Assembly: GCA_002402725.1 (NCBI GenBank)
Contig: DHGL01000018.1
Location: 1 to 22,667 of the forward strand
DNA: 22,667 bases
Direction: 5' to 3'
Source of the DNA: Anaerolineaceae bacterium UBA4799
GTDB lineage: Bacteria; Chloroflexota; Anaerolineae; Anaerolineales; Anaerolineaceae
In this document: in pieces, positions 6,327-13,993 of the stretch
Position numbering within the stretch: position 1 is the stretch's first letter
Layout: each line of letters opens with the position of its first letter
The notes under the pieces: generated by a model
Told to the model about the DNA's origin: nothing
Database searches by the model: none
The model's input: the letters and a program-made list of their open reading frames with translations, nothing else
Made by a program: the position numbers and the translations under genes

Positions 6327-9300
6327 TCAATTCCCGGGTGGCGGAATCAACGTCTGCAGAATGGCGTCAAGGGTTGGGAAAATTGGGGTCGGAGTTAACG
6401 TCTCGGTTGGTGTAGCTGTCTCTGTGCTCGTAGGGGTCGGCGTAATCGTCGGCGTCGGCGTGTTGGTAGGCGTCGCGGTTGGTGTTGGTGTATTTGTAGG
6501 CGTGCGCGTGGGTACCTGCAGGTTGAGCCGCAGCAACTTTTCGGCGTGCCCATTTTTTGTGGAGGTCATATACAAGCGCAGCGTGACCACGCCATTCTTC
6601 ACCTTGGTCAGATCCCAGGTGAGCAACTTCTGCGGGTTGGCTGAGGCTTCTCCTCCGGGTTCCACCAGGGTTTTCCATTTTTTCGGGTCTTTGCCTTCTC
6701 CATACTCCAGGTAGAACTCTTCGAAATTCTTGGTGGCATCCACGACCGCGTAGACATCCAGTTTATCCGTGGTGATGGTCTCCCCGTCATTCAATCCCAC
6801 GAACAGCAACGTGGGACGTGGGTCATCGGCGCGGCATTCTCTCGTCGGCACATATACCACCGGTGTGGGGAAGTTAAGTTTCTCAAGCCAGGCTTTGCCC
6901 TGCTCAGTGTCCTCAATCCAATTTTTCGCCCATTTATCGCTAACATTCAACACAAGTTTGGTTTCTGTGTAACCTTCGCAAGCGCTTGATGCTTTAAGGT
7001 TTGTCCAGGTATCCACTTTTACCCGCTTCCAAAGGTCATTTTCGCTCGATGGTGGGAGTTGATCAGCGGCAAAAAGTTCTTTCCTGCGATCGCTGCAATC
7101 CTCAGAAGGTTCTGCGCCGGAGTGGACGCAAATTTCTTTTTCAACGATGCCCTCAGGACGGTTAAAATTGGCTGGCGCGTTGCTGGTAAGGTAAGGAACT
7201 GCCGAGTTCATGAAGGCGTTCCAGATGGGTGCCGCACCAGCCACGCCGGATGTGTCTACCATGGGGGAATTATCCGCATTGCCCACCCAAACTCCTGTCA
7301 CCAGGTCAGGGGTATAGCCGATGGTCCAGTTGTCACGGTACTCATTGGTGGTGCCGGTCTTGACAGCTGCCGGGAAAGGCAGGTTTAAAATTGAATCCGT
7401 GCCAAACATCGGTGCACGGGCTGTTGCGTCTGAAAGAATGGAAGTGATCAGGTAAGCATGTTCTGCGCGCATTACCTGTTCGGGCTCCGGCTTTTCCGAT
7501 TCAAAAATAACATTGCCCTCGTGATCTTCGATACGGGTGATAGCGACCGGCTTGATCATTTTTCCGTTGTTCGCGAAAACACTGAAGGCACTGGTCATAT
7601 CGAGCAAGGTTACTTCACCACCGCCCAGGGTCAGTGATAAACCGTAATCATTGCGCTCTAGCGTGGTGATGCCCAGGCGGCGCGCAAAAGCGATTAATCC
7701 ATCCGCCTCAATGGTGGCGGGGTCGTCATAAATGCCTACAAATTCCAGGGTCTTGACCGCCGGAACATTGTATGAATTCGCCAGCGCCGACCTCACCGAA
7801 ACGGGTCCGTGGAATTTGCCATCGTAGTTGACCGGTTTATAAGGGTCACGGGTATCGTTGGGGTCGCCGGAAGGAGGAAATTCGCTCGGTACGTCCCATA
7901 GTACTGTGGCCGGGGTCCAACCTTTCTCGAAAGCGGCGGCGTACGTGAGGGGTTTAATGGATGAACCGGGCTGGCGTGGCTGCAGCGCCATATTGATCTG
8001 CCCGGCGATGGCATCGTTGTAAAAATCGGCTGAACCGGTCATGGCGAGTATCTCCCCGCTTTCCGGGTCGATGGCCACCAGCGCGCCGTCCGTCACGTTG
8101 CGCTCCGCCAGCGCTTCCACCTGTTCCTTGACAATCCGGTCCGCTTCAAGTTGTAAATGAGGGTCGAGCGTGGTGTATACCCTGAATCCCGAACGGTAAA
8201 TCATCTGCGGGTCATATTGTTTTTCAAGCAGATAGCGGATGTAAGTGACCCAATGCGGGTAAACCATCGGGTTTGCCCGTAGTTTGAATTCATAATTGTC
8301 GATCCAGATGTAAGCATCGGCCGCCTGTTGCGCTTCAAGGCAAATGCGCTGCGGACTGTTGCTCACATAAATACAATCCTTCTCTTTGCTGACATTGTAC
8401 ATGGCAGTTAGTACCTGCTTGTTGCGGTTCAATGTCATGTCACGGTTCGAGAAGATATCATACACGCTCGGCGCCTGCGGCAGTCCGGCCAGAAAAGCAG
8501 CTTGAGCCAGTGTCAACTCCCCGGCGGTGGTATTGAAATAGGTCTCTGCGGCCGCCTCAATGCCATACGCCAGGTTGCCGTAATTGATCTCATTCAAATA
8601 GAGTTCAAGGATCTCGTCCTTTGAGTATCGCCTGGTGATTTCTGAAGATAGGATGATTTCTTTTGCCTTGCGGCGATATGAAATTTCGACGCGCTCCTCC
8701 GGAGTAAAGAATAAGGTCCTCGCCAGTTGTTGGGTGATGGTGGAAGCACCTGAGACCACCTCGCCGCTGGTGTAATTGGTGACCATTGCCCTGACCAGCG
8801 CCAGCAGGTCAAAACCGGGGTGGTTGTAAAATTCCTTGTCCTCGATGGCAATGGTTGCGGCCAATACGTAGGGGGAAATATCTTCAAGCGGCGTGTAAGT
8901 TCTACGTCCGGCGTTCGGGTCGATCATTTCATAAAGCACCTGGCCGTTGCAGTCATAGAAACGCGTGGTTTCAAATTGAGAAGCGTAATTGCGAATATCC
9001 TCCACGCTGGGCAGGGTGGATGCGATGGTGAAGTACTGATACACAAAGAAAACACCGGCGATGATGACACCCAGCACGAGCACAAACAACATGATCACCA
9101 CAACCTTGACCAGGCAGCCGCCAAAATCAAAGCCCGATTTTTTCTGTTGCTGCGGACGGACAGGTTTTCTTTTGATCGCTGCGGGCTTTAGAGCAAGCGC
9201 TGGTGGGGTGGTGGGCTCTTTGCGCACAGGTTTCGTTCCAGCCTTGTTTACGTGGAGAGCGGCAGGGGTGACAATTGTCGCTGAAAGGTCCACCTCGTCG

Positions 9301-9758
9301 ACCTTGCGCGGTAACGGGTCACGGTTTCCCGCCGGAGGAGTAACCTTTTCGACTGTCACACTGGTTTCTTTTGGTGCTGTATTAAAGAAAGGCGGAGCTG
9401 GAATCGTCGGCAGGTCTTCTATGAATTCACTGGCAGGTTCACCGCCGGGCGACCCGGGAACTTCTTCTCTCTCCTGCGTGGGTTCTTTATCGCCCGTTGG
9501 TTCCTGGGTGGTTTGCGCTTCTTCGGGTGATGTTGCAGATTGCCCATTATTTGCATCAGCATCAGGCTCCGCGGCAGGTGTTCCCAATGGCACGGTCGCC
9601 TGAGAATGACTGTGATCCTGTACATGCTGCCAGGTGTAACCTGGCGGTTCTTCGGGATCCGGCGGGTTCTGAAAGCGGCCGATATTCGGCAACGAAGGGT
9701 CGAAGGGTTTCCCGGGTGCCGCGTGATCGTCCGCAGGTTGATTCACATTATCTGCCAT
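6327..9758 (-). CDS. Class A penicillin-binding protein (bifunctional transglycosylase/transpeptidase)
   Basis: A 1143-aa PBP1A-type enzyme that polymerises lipid II and cross-links peptidoglycan outside the membrane. In order: a 210-residue acidic and Pro-rich cytoplasmic segment, a basic stretch (KRKPVRPQQQKK), a membrane helix at about 215-243, the GT51 domain with EDKEFYNHPG (catalytic E306), GASTITQQLARTLF and RRKAKEI, then the transpeptidase domain with SSIK (S599-K602), SYN (662-664) and KTGT (800-803). After about residue 870 follows a Cys-containing region, a beta-rich domain (about 960-1085) and a Thr/Pro tail (1083-1125). The usual length is 700-900, so both ends are extended. The ATG at 9758 has GAGGT upstream. 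It is divergent from the glycosidase-like gene. Confidence 0.96.
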   Translation of the reverse strand: MADNVNQPADDHAAPGKPFDPSLPNIGRFQNPPDPEEPPGYTWQHVQDHSHSQATVPLGTPAAEPDADANNGQSATSPEEAQTTQEPTGDKEPTQEREEVPGSPGGEPASEFIEDLPTIPAPPFFNTAPKETSVTVEKVTPPAGNRDPLPRKVDEVDLSATIVTPAALHVNKAGTKPVRKEPTTPPALALKPAAIKRKPVRPQQQKKSGFDFGGCLVKVVVIMLFVLVLGVIIAGVFFVYQYFTIASTLPSVEDIRNYASQFETTRFYDCNGQVLYEMIDPNAGRRTYTPLEDISPYVLAATIAIEDKEFYNHPGFDLLALVRAMVTNYTSGEVVSGASTITQQLARTLFFTPEERVEISYRRKAKEIILSSEITRRYSKDEILELYLNEINYGNLAYGIEAAAETYFNTTAGELTLAQAAFLAGLPQAPSVYDIFSNRDMTLNRNKQVLTAMYNVSKEKDCIYVSNSPQRICLEAQQAADAYIWIDNYEFKLRANPMVYPHWVTYIRYLLEKQYDPQMIYRSGFRVYTTLDPHLQLEADRIVKEQVEALAERNVTDGALVAIDPESGEILAMTGSADFYNDAIAGQINMALQPRQPGSSIKPLTYAAAFEKGWTPATVLWDVPSEFPPSGDPNDTRDPYKPVNYDGKFHGPVSVRSALANSYNVPAVKTLEFVGIYDDPATIEADGLIAFARRLGITTLERNDYGLSLTLGGGEVTLLDMTSAFSVFANNGKMIKPVAITRIEDHEGNVIFESEKPEPEQVMRAEHAYLITSILSDATARAPMFGTDSILNLPFPAAVKTGTTNEYRDNWTIGYTPDLVTGVWVGNADNSPMVDTSGVAGAAPIWNAFMNSAVPYLTSNAPANFNRPEGIVEKEICVHSGAEPSEDCSDRRKELFAADQLPPSSENDLWKRVKVDTWTNLKASSACEGYTETKLVLNVSDKWAKNWIEDTEQGKAWLEKLNFPTPVVYVPTRECRADDPRPTLLFVGLNDGETITTDKLDVYAVVDATKNFEEFYLEYGEGKDPKKWKTLVEPGGEASANPQKLLTWDLTKVKNGVVTLRLYMTSTKNGHAEKLLRLNLQVPTRTPTNTPTPTATPTNTPTPTITPTPTSTETATPTETLTPTPIFPTLDAILQTLIPPPGN
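6371..6512 (-). repeat. Low-complexity Thr/Pro coding repeat at the PBP C terminus
   Basis: The DNA is a run of degenerate 6-bp (Thr-Pro) and 18-bp units coding for TPT/PTxTPT repeats, residues about 1083-1130 of the PBP. Similar repeats occur in the L,D-transpeptidase and the lipoprotein in this window. It is a likely cell-wall-spanning linker and a spot prone to length change. Confidence 0.7.
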
Positions 9759-9789
9759 TTATGACCATACCTCGTAAACCAATAAACTG

Positions 9790-9798
9790 ATTCTAGCA
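9790..9798 (-). promoter_or_regulatory. Extended -10 promoter of the PBP gene
   Basis: The minus strand reads TGC-TAGAAT. The predicted start near 9783 gives a leader of about 25 nt that contains the GAGGT ribosome binding site. It lies back to back with the promoter at 9807-9835. Confidence 0.5.
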
Positions 9799-9806
9799 TA
9801 ATTCAA

Positions 9807-9835
9807 TTGACCTCGGGGGCTTGTGCTCATACAAT
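9807..9835 (+). promoter_or_regulatory. Sigma-70-type promoter of the glycosidase-like/c-di-AMP receptor operon
   Basis: TTGACC (9807-9812) and TACAAT (9830-9835) are exactly 17 bp apart, five of six matches each. The predicted start is about 9842, one base before ATG 9843. This argues against the TTG start at 9807, which lies in the -35, and suggests a leaderless transcript. Confidence 0.7.
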
Positions 9836-9842
9836 AGCATTA

Positions 9843-12158
9843 ATGATACCCTCCGTTTCGCGGCAAGCGATATGCCATTTAATTTGCATGGATACGCGGT
9901 TTGGTAGACCTGCCATTCTGGATGACCATTGCTGGGCATTTGGCACAGATCTGGGTGATCCCAAAGCCCTGTCATTACTCACTACCTATGGATTGCGTGC
10001 GTCTCGCATGTATATTTTTCCACAGTTTTCAATGGAAGACCTGTTGGTTCAGGATCCGGCGAAGTTTTATTCGCCCCCAATCGTGTCATTTTCATCCGCC
10101 TGCCTGGTGAATATCACGTTCTCTCCTTTTCCTTCACTGGACGTTGAATACCGCGCCTGGGTTCCGGATTCGCACGTACTGGTCGGACAGGTTAACTGCG
10201 TCAACTCTGGGCAAAACATGCTCACGGTTGAAGTAGATTGGCGCGTCCACCTGCAGCCGCTACAAGGCGGCAGCCCCATGAAACACGCCCAGGCGGGTAT
10301 GAACTCCATCCTGCAGGGAGAGTGCGCGAATCTTCACCCGGTTTTCTACCTTACTGGCGGAGCGCTACCTTCGCTTACCGATTTTCCAGGATTGGGCAAT
10401 AAGATACTGCTGATGCCCGGAACCAACCACCAGGGAACATGGGCGGTGGCTTCACTCGCCACTGCCGAAGCCTCCACGCAGCAGGCGCGTCAGTTCTCAT
10501 CCAGTATGCTCGAGCTCGAGCAGCTCAAGATTGAAATGGCAGATAAAAGCCTAAAAGTACAATGCAGCTCCGCCCAGGCAGCGCTTAATGAAACATTGCA
10601 GCGTTCACAGGATCGCGCATTCCAGTTGCTCATGCCGGCGCTGCAGAAACATTCCCATAACACCTATGTGGCTGACCGCTCACCGGACCTCGGTAACCAT
10701 GCCTCCGAAAACATCCTGGAGGTGCAACCAGAGTGGTCTGGTCAAACCCTGCCGGAGATCTACCTGCTTTCTCAAAATCTCCTGCCGGGACGCCCGGAAG
10801 TGGTCAAAGGTCTGCTGCTTAACTTCTTAAGCATCCAACAGCAGGACGGTCGGATTGACCTCCGCGCCAGTGCGAACCACTCTTTTACCGGCCATTCCTC
10901 ACTCCCCATTCTGGCAACGCTCGTCTCTGACTTGCAGCAATATCTTCACGACAAATCCTGGCTGACGGGAATCTACCCACAACTGCTCGCCTTTATAAAA
11001 AATTGGCTGAGGCTGGATGGAACAGGAAATTTACTTCTCAGCGCATTGACCCACCCGCTGCAACTTGGTTTTGAGGATATATCGCCAGATACCAATCCAG
11101 CTCTGGTTGAGCTATGGGTCAGGCTTTCACAGCCTCAGAACATTCTCCTGGTTTCTTTTCTGTTCCGGGAGGTATCTGAACTGCTGCATATTGCCCACCT
11201 GATCAATATATATGATGACCTTGAATGGTTGGAAACGGTCCGCGAACGGCTGAAGGACGAGGCTGCAAGCTTGATAAAGGACACGACCGGAAAAATTCAG
11301 CCGAGTGCATACAAGCCTGCAGGATTGATTCTTACCAGTTTCAGAAATGATGGTCTTCCCAGGTTAAAACATAACTTACCTCATCCCGGGAGGATCTACC
11401 TGCGGCTCGATCACCATGGGATATTGCCTGCTGAGTTATGTTGTAGTATTTCAGGTTTTACAGCAGGAACCTACTTTGAGAAAATCATTAAAGCCTGTGA
11501 TTTTCAACCTGTTGGTTCAAGCTATTGTTACGTTTCACCTGAAGAATTCGCCTTCATTGAATCGATAAGCATCAGGAAAATGCCTGAGGGGGCTTACGGA
11601 GAGATTGGATTGGTTGACCTGGCTGGTGGATGCATTCTGGACCAAATGGCTTGTTACGCTGGAATGCTCACTCCAAAAGACGCGAACAAAATTGCCTCCC
11701 GCGCGAGAGTCAAATCCTTTTTGGCTGAAGGCGGCATATCCGTGTTCCCCGCATCAGAAACTGCGCCCAACCTGATGCTCCCTGCTTACCTGGCTGCTAT
11801 GATCGTTGATGGATTGGTGCGATACGGAAAATTTGAGCTGGCTGAGCAACTCTTCAGACATCATTTTCTCAGAACCCTGGACAAGGTTACGCCTGACCTG
11901 AGCGGTCTTTCACGATGTGCAACAATGCGCATACATGACCTTGTACCCACCAGGCTATTCCTTAAACTGCACGGGCTGATGAAATTATCCAACCGGGAGA
12001 TTATCATCGCGCATTATGATGGAAATCAATCCCCAGTTACGGTACAATATAACAAATTAGAACTGCTGATAAGGCATAACCTGACGGAAGTACGCATGCA
12101 ATCTGGAGAAGTGGTTTACCTGAATCAGCCAGGGACCAACAGGATAATCCTAGAATGA
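9843..12158 (+). CDS. Six-hairpin glycosidase-like protein
   Basis: A large protein (771 aa from ATG 9843) without signal peptide or membrane helix, so probably cytoplasmic. Residues about 70-215 look like an all-beta domain with alternating hydrophobics. From about 255 to 680 the sequence is helical with the rhythm of an (alpha/alpha)6 barrel: RSQDRAFQLLMPAL, LPEIYLLSQNLLPGRPEVVKGLLLNFLSIQQQDGRID (332-339 is the QQDGRID part) and SSLPILATLV. This beta-domain plus barrel layout is that of glycogen-debranching or trehalase-like hydrolases, but I cannot place catalytic acids with confidence. ATG 9843 is chosen because the predicted transcript starts there; ATG 9888 is an alternative. No Shine-Dalgarno is visible for either. 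It heads an operon with two c-di-AMP receptor homologues 22 bp downstream, hinting at c-di-AMP-linked carbohydrate or osmolyte metabolism. Function is inferred only from fold-like features. Confidence 0.6.
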   Translation: MIPSVSRQAICHLICMDTRFGRPAILDDHCWAFGTDLGDPKALSLLTTYGLRASRMYIFPQFSMEDLLVQDPAKFYSPPIVSFSSACLVNITFSPFPSLDVEYRAWVPDSHVLVGQVNCVNSGQNMLTVEVDWRVHLQPLQGGSPMKHAQAGMNSILQGECANLHPVFYLTGGALPSLTDFPGLGNKILLMPGTNHQGTWAVASLATAEASTQQARQFSSSMLELEQLKIEMADKSLKVQCSSAQAALNETLQRSQDRAFQLLMPALQKHSHNTYVADRSPDLGNHASENILEVQPEWSGQTLPEIYLLSQNLLPGRPEVVKGLLLNFLSIQQQDGRIDLRASANHSFTGHSSLPILATLVSDLQQYLHDKSWLTGIYPQLLAFIKNWLRLDGTGNLLLSALTHPLQLGFEDISPDTNPALVELWVRLSQPQNILLVSFLFREVSELLHIAHLINIYDDLEWLETVRERLKDEAASLIKDTTGKIQPSAYKPAGLILTSFRNDGLPRLKHNLPHPGRIYLRLDHHGILPAELCCSISGFTAGTYFEKIIKACDFQPVGSSYCYVSPEEFAFIESISIRKMPEGAYGEIGLVDLAGGCILDQMACYAGMLTPKDANKIASRARVKSFLAEGGISVFPASETAPNLMLPAYLAAMIVDGLVRYGKFELAEQLFRHHFLRTLDKVTPDLSGLSRCATMRIHDLVPTRLFLKLHGLMKLSNREIIIAHYDGNQSPVTVQYNKLELLIRHNLTEVRMQSGEVVYLNQPGTNRIILE

Positions 12159-12180
12159 GCAAGGAAGGAGGAGAAGGGTC

Positions 12181-12528
12181 ATGACCGAACAGCCAGTTGC
12201 TACTCCTAATACTATGCTGATGGCGGTTGTCCAGGCGCAGGATGCTGATATTGTAGAAAATATTCTGAACAACATGAATATCTCCCTGGTCCGGCTGCCC
12301 AGCACCGGCGCGTTCTTAGGCCGGCGCAACGCCACCCTGCTGATTGGCATCCCGCAAGAACAACAGCAACAGATATTGGACACGTTGCAGGAAAACTGCC
12401 GTCAGCGTATAGAATACATCGCTGTTCCTCTAGAGAGCGCCCCCCTGCCCCTCCCCGCGCCTACCCCTATAACAGTGGGAGGCGCGACGGTTTTCGCGCT
12501 TGAAATTGAACATTACGAGGAGATGTAG
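12181..12528 (+). CDS. DUF970 / PII-like cyclic-di-AMP receptor family protein, copy 1
   Basis: A 115-aa homologue of PstA/DarA, trimeric PII-like proteins that bind cyclic di-AMP. The N terminus has a 12-residue extension. The core begins with MAVVQAQDADIVENIL, continues with LPSTGAFLGRRNATLLIGI (the GGFLR-type ligand loop in the family) and, after a Pro-rich T-loop-like stretch (LPLPAPTP, about residues 88-95), ends with VGGATVFALEIEHYEEM, very close to the family's VGGATVF strand. Compared with remembered PstA contacts, the Asn before the loop and the Asn of RRNAT remain, but the Arg and Thr of the preceding strand read Ser and Val. GGAGGAGAAGG stands directly upstream, a very strong ribosome binding site. 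It overlaps nothing and is followed 2 bp later by the second copy. Confidence 0.85.
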   Translation: MTEQPVATPNTMLMAVVQAQDADIVENILNNMNISLVRLPSTGAFLGRRNATLLIGIPQEQQQQILDTLQENCRQRIEYIAVPLESAPLPLPAPTPITVGGATVFALEIEHYEEM

Positions 12529-12530
12529 CC

Positions 12531-12797
12531 ATGAAAATGATCATTGCCATCGTAAACGATGAAGATTCAGAGATGGTCACGCTTGCCCTGACCCGCGGTG
12601 AATACCGCGTCACCACCATCGCTTCGACAGGCGGGTTTCTCAGGCGCGGGCTCTCAACCCTGTTGTGTGTTTTTGAAGATGAGAAACTCGCTAACGCACT
12701 GGCTGTGATAAGGGAATGCTTTCCTGAAGCCTCTAACCAATCGCAAAAACGCTGCAGGATTTTCGTTCTAAATGTAATTGAAACGCACCACTTTTAG
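12531..12797 (+). CDS. DUF970 / PII-like cyclic-di-AMP receptor family protein, copy 2
   Basis: An 88-aa second PstA/DarA homologue, starting 2 bp after copy 1 with GAGGAG upstream. MKMIIAIVNDEDSEMV and ASTGGFLRRG match the family closely, so it is closer to the canonical sequence at the N-terminal half than copy 1. It lacks the T-loop region and the VGGATVF strand, ending instead with RCRIFVLNVIETHHF, so it is shorter than the usual 105-115 residues. Of the contacts I remember for PstA, the Arg and Thr (YRVTT) are kept, while the two Asn positions appear as Glu and Leu. The two copies may form a mixed trimer; this is inference. An intrinsic terminator lies 53 bp beyond the stop. Confidence 0.85.
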   Translation: MKMIIAIVNDEDSEMVTLALTRGEYRVTTIASTGGFLRRGLSTLLCVFEDEKLANALAVIRECFPEASNQSQKRCRIFVLNVIETHHF

Positions 12798-12830
12798 AAA
12801 TGACTCTGACTGAATAGCGGGGAATGCGCC

Positions 12831-13400
12831 CTATTCGTGAAATTCCTCGACGCTGTAGGTTTTAACCTGCAGCGTTTTTTTCTTCCACAGGTCAGCCGGG
12901 GCGCCCATTTTGGCGCAGAGGTGAGAAAGGAAGGCGTTAACCTCAGGCAGCTGCTCCCAGACCTGCGGAAGAAACGTTGCCCGTCTGAACCCATCCTGAA
13001 GGATCACCCCGTCCCGGCCTGGCCGCAGTAAACGCGGCAGGTCAGAGGGCAGCCGGTACTCCAAATCAACTGGCACCGTCAGCCTTGAAATTTCAATACT
13101 GACCGCGGGCAGTTCGGCCTGCGAAAGCGGCGGGAAACGGTAATCTTCAAGAGCCGCCTGGCGCGCGTGCTCACGCACATCGAACGCCAGTGCCTGGTGG
13201 GCTTCCAGGCTGCCGATGCAGCCACGCAGGTTGTGTTGGATGGTGAGGGTGACGAAGGAAGCCCCGGGTTCCTTGAGCGCGGGTGAGAGTGTCTCTAAAT
13301 CAATGGCTGGTTCCGGTAGCTGATTTATTGCTTTCTCGATGGTATGCCGTGCCAGTTGGAGCAGGTAGCGTTTTTCTTCATCGGTCAGCGGGTTTGTCAT
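12831..13400 (-). CDS. AMMECR1 domain protein
   Basis: A 189-aa AMMECR1-family protein (AmmA/YjjU-independent family named after the human gene); its biochemical activity is not settled. The signature LRGCIGSL is at residues 58-65, with a conserved Cys61, and the flanking pattern (AARHA-like helix, DYRFPPLS near 86-93, then LPAVSIEISRL) fits the family. No signal or membrane segment. In many genomes AMMECR1 lies with MEMO-type or radical-SAM genes; here its neighbour is a flavin reductase-like gene, which ends within the AMMECR1 start codon (ATGA overlap), so both are translated from one message. The final 50 bp carry, on the other strand, the terminator of the convergent c-di-AMP receptor operon. 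Confidence 0.9.
   Translation of the reverse strand: MTNPLTDEEKRYLLQLARHTIEKAINQLPEPAIDLETLSPALKEPGASFVTLTIQHNLRGCIGSLEAHQALAFDVREHARQAALEDYRFPPLSQAELPAVSIEISRLTVPVDLEYRLPSDLPRLLRPGRDGVILQDGFRRATFLPQVWEQLPEVNAFLSHLCAKMGAPADLWKKKTLQVKTYSVEEFHE
12850..12881 (+). terminator. Intrinsic terminator of the c-di-AMP receptor operon, inside AMMECR1 coding sequence
   Basis: ACGCTGTAGGT (12850-12860) and ACCTGCAGCGT (12865-12875) form an 11-bp stem with one U-G pair and the loop TTTA, followed by seven T (12875-12881). It works on the plus strand only; the minus-strand copy has no T tract behind the hairpin. It encodes KKTLQVKTYSVEE of AMMECR1 in antisense. Confidence 0.85.
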
Positions 13401-13879
13401 TTCAGTATCCTATGATAATCCCGGTTAAAGTACACCAGCGGGGGTACGTCTGCGGCTTTTTCCGCGTTTAGTACTTCCGCCACATACAAAGTTGATTGCG
13501 GCAATTCGAAAGTATGCACCACCCGGCACTCCAGGTGCGCGCAGGCTGCTTCCAGCAGTGGAACCTGGTTATCCCCTAACCTGACTTCCACGCCTGCAAA
13601 ACGGTCATCATGCTCGGGTATCCTGCCGGCGAAAATCTCAGAGAGCTCGCTCTGCGCCTCAGAAAGCAGGTTGATGGCAAAAAGACCGGTCTGGTCCACA
13701 ATGCGCTTTGTACGGGTGGTATTGGCCAGCGTGACCGTCACCATTTCCGGATCAACGGAGACGGAAGTGAAAGAATTAACACTCATCCCATGCGCGGTAC
13801 TGCCAGCCGCAGCGGTAAGGATGGCCACCCCACTCGGCCAGCGCCTCATTACCTGTCGAAGGTCAACTTTTATGAACAT
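13397..13879 (-). CDS. Flavin reductase-like FMN-binding protein
   Basis: A 160-aa member of the flavin reductase-like split-barrel family, which reduces or binds FMN with NAD(P)H to supply flavin-dependent monooxygenases or other partners. Family features include the N-terminal WPSGVAILTA, the HGMSVNSFTSVSVDPEMVTVTLA strand-turn-strand (residues 30-52), and the RFAGVEVRL and HLECRVVHT blocks further on. It is cytoplasmic. Its length is typical. Minus-strand promoter TTGACT-N17-TATAAA lies 20-50 bp upstream and AGGAG precedes the ATG. Overlap with AMMECR1 at the stop codon suggests coupled synthesis, so AMMECR1 may act with reduced flavin or on a flavin-dependent step; this is inference. The partner oxygenase is not in the window. 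Confidence 0.9.
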   Translation of the reverse strand: MFIKVDLRQVMRRWPSGVAILTAAAGSTAHGMSVNSFTSVSVDPEMVTVTLANTTRTKRIVDQTGLFAINLLSEAQSELSEIFAGRIPEHDDRFAGVEVRLGDNQVPLLEAACAHLECRVVHTFELPQSTLYVAEVLNAEKAADVPPLVYFNRDYHRILK

Positions 13880-13899
13880 AATCGAACGCTCCTCGCCCT

Positions 13900-13928
13900 T
13901 TTATACTCATACCATGTGTTAAAGTCAA
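13900..13928 (-). promoter_or_regulatory. Promoter of the flavin reductase-AMMECR1 operon
   Basis: On the minus strand TTGACT (13928-13923) and TATAAA (13905-13900) are 17 bp apart. The predicted start is near 13893, with AGGAG at the very start of a leader of about 14 nt. Confidence 0.7.
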
Positions 13929-13968
13929 GTGCCTTGATGCAGGATAACCCTGATTCTGGCACAAACCT

Positions 13969-13977
13969 TGCTATAAT
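13969..13977 (+). promoter_or_regulatory. Extended -10 promoter of the amidase-L,D-transpeptidase operon
   Basis: TGC-TATAAT is a perfect -10 with TGn extension. The predicted start near 13984 gives a 10-nt leader beginning with the GGAG ribosome binding site at 13985-13988. It sits 40 bp from the divergent flavin reductase promoter. Confidence 0.6.
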
Positions 13978-13993
13978 TCAACTTGGAGATCGT

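Noticed and set aside
6175..6714. Plus-strand 179-aa open frame rich in Val and Gly
   Set aside because: It is the antisense of the PBP Thr/Pro repeat and overlaps DUF711; the Val/Gly composition results from the repeat.
9061..9603. Plus-strand 180-aa open frame inside the PBP gene
   Set aside because: Antisense to the disordered PBP N terminus, with no start signals; composition is low-complexity.
9807..9842. TTG start of the glycosidase-like gene
   Set aside because: TTG is the first base of the -35 hexamer TTGACC, so it would be untranscribed.
12812..12837. Inverted repeat GAATAG/CTATTC near the convergent stops as a terminator
   Set aside because: There is a bulge and no T tract on either strand; the better terminator is at 12850-12881.
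13610..13993. Upstream extension of the amidase open frame, adding 128 residues
   Set aside because: It lies antisense to the flavin reductase gene and across both divergent promoters; ATG 13994 has a ribosome binding site and promoter.
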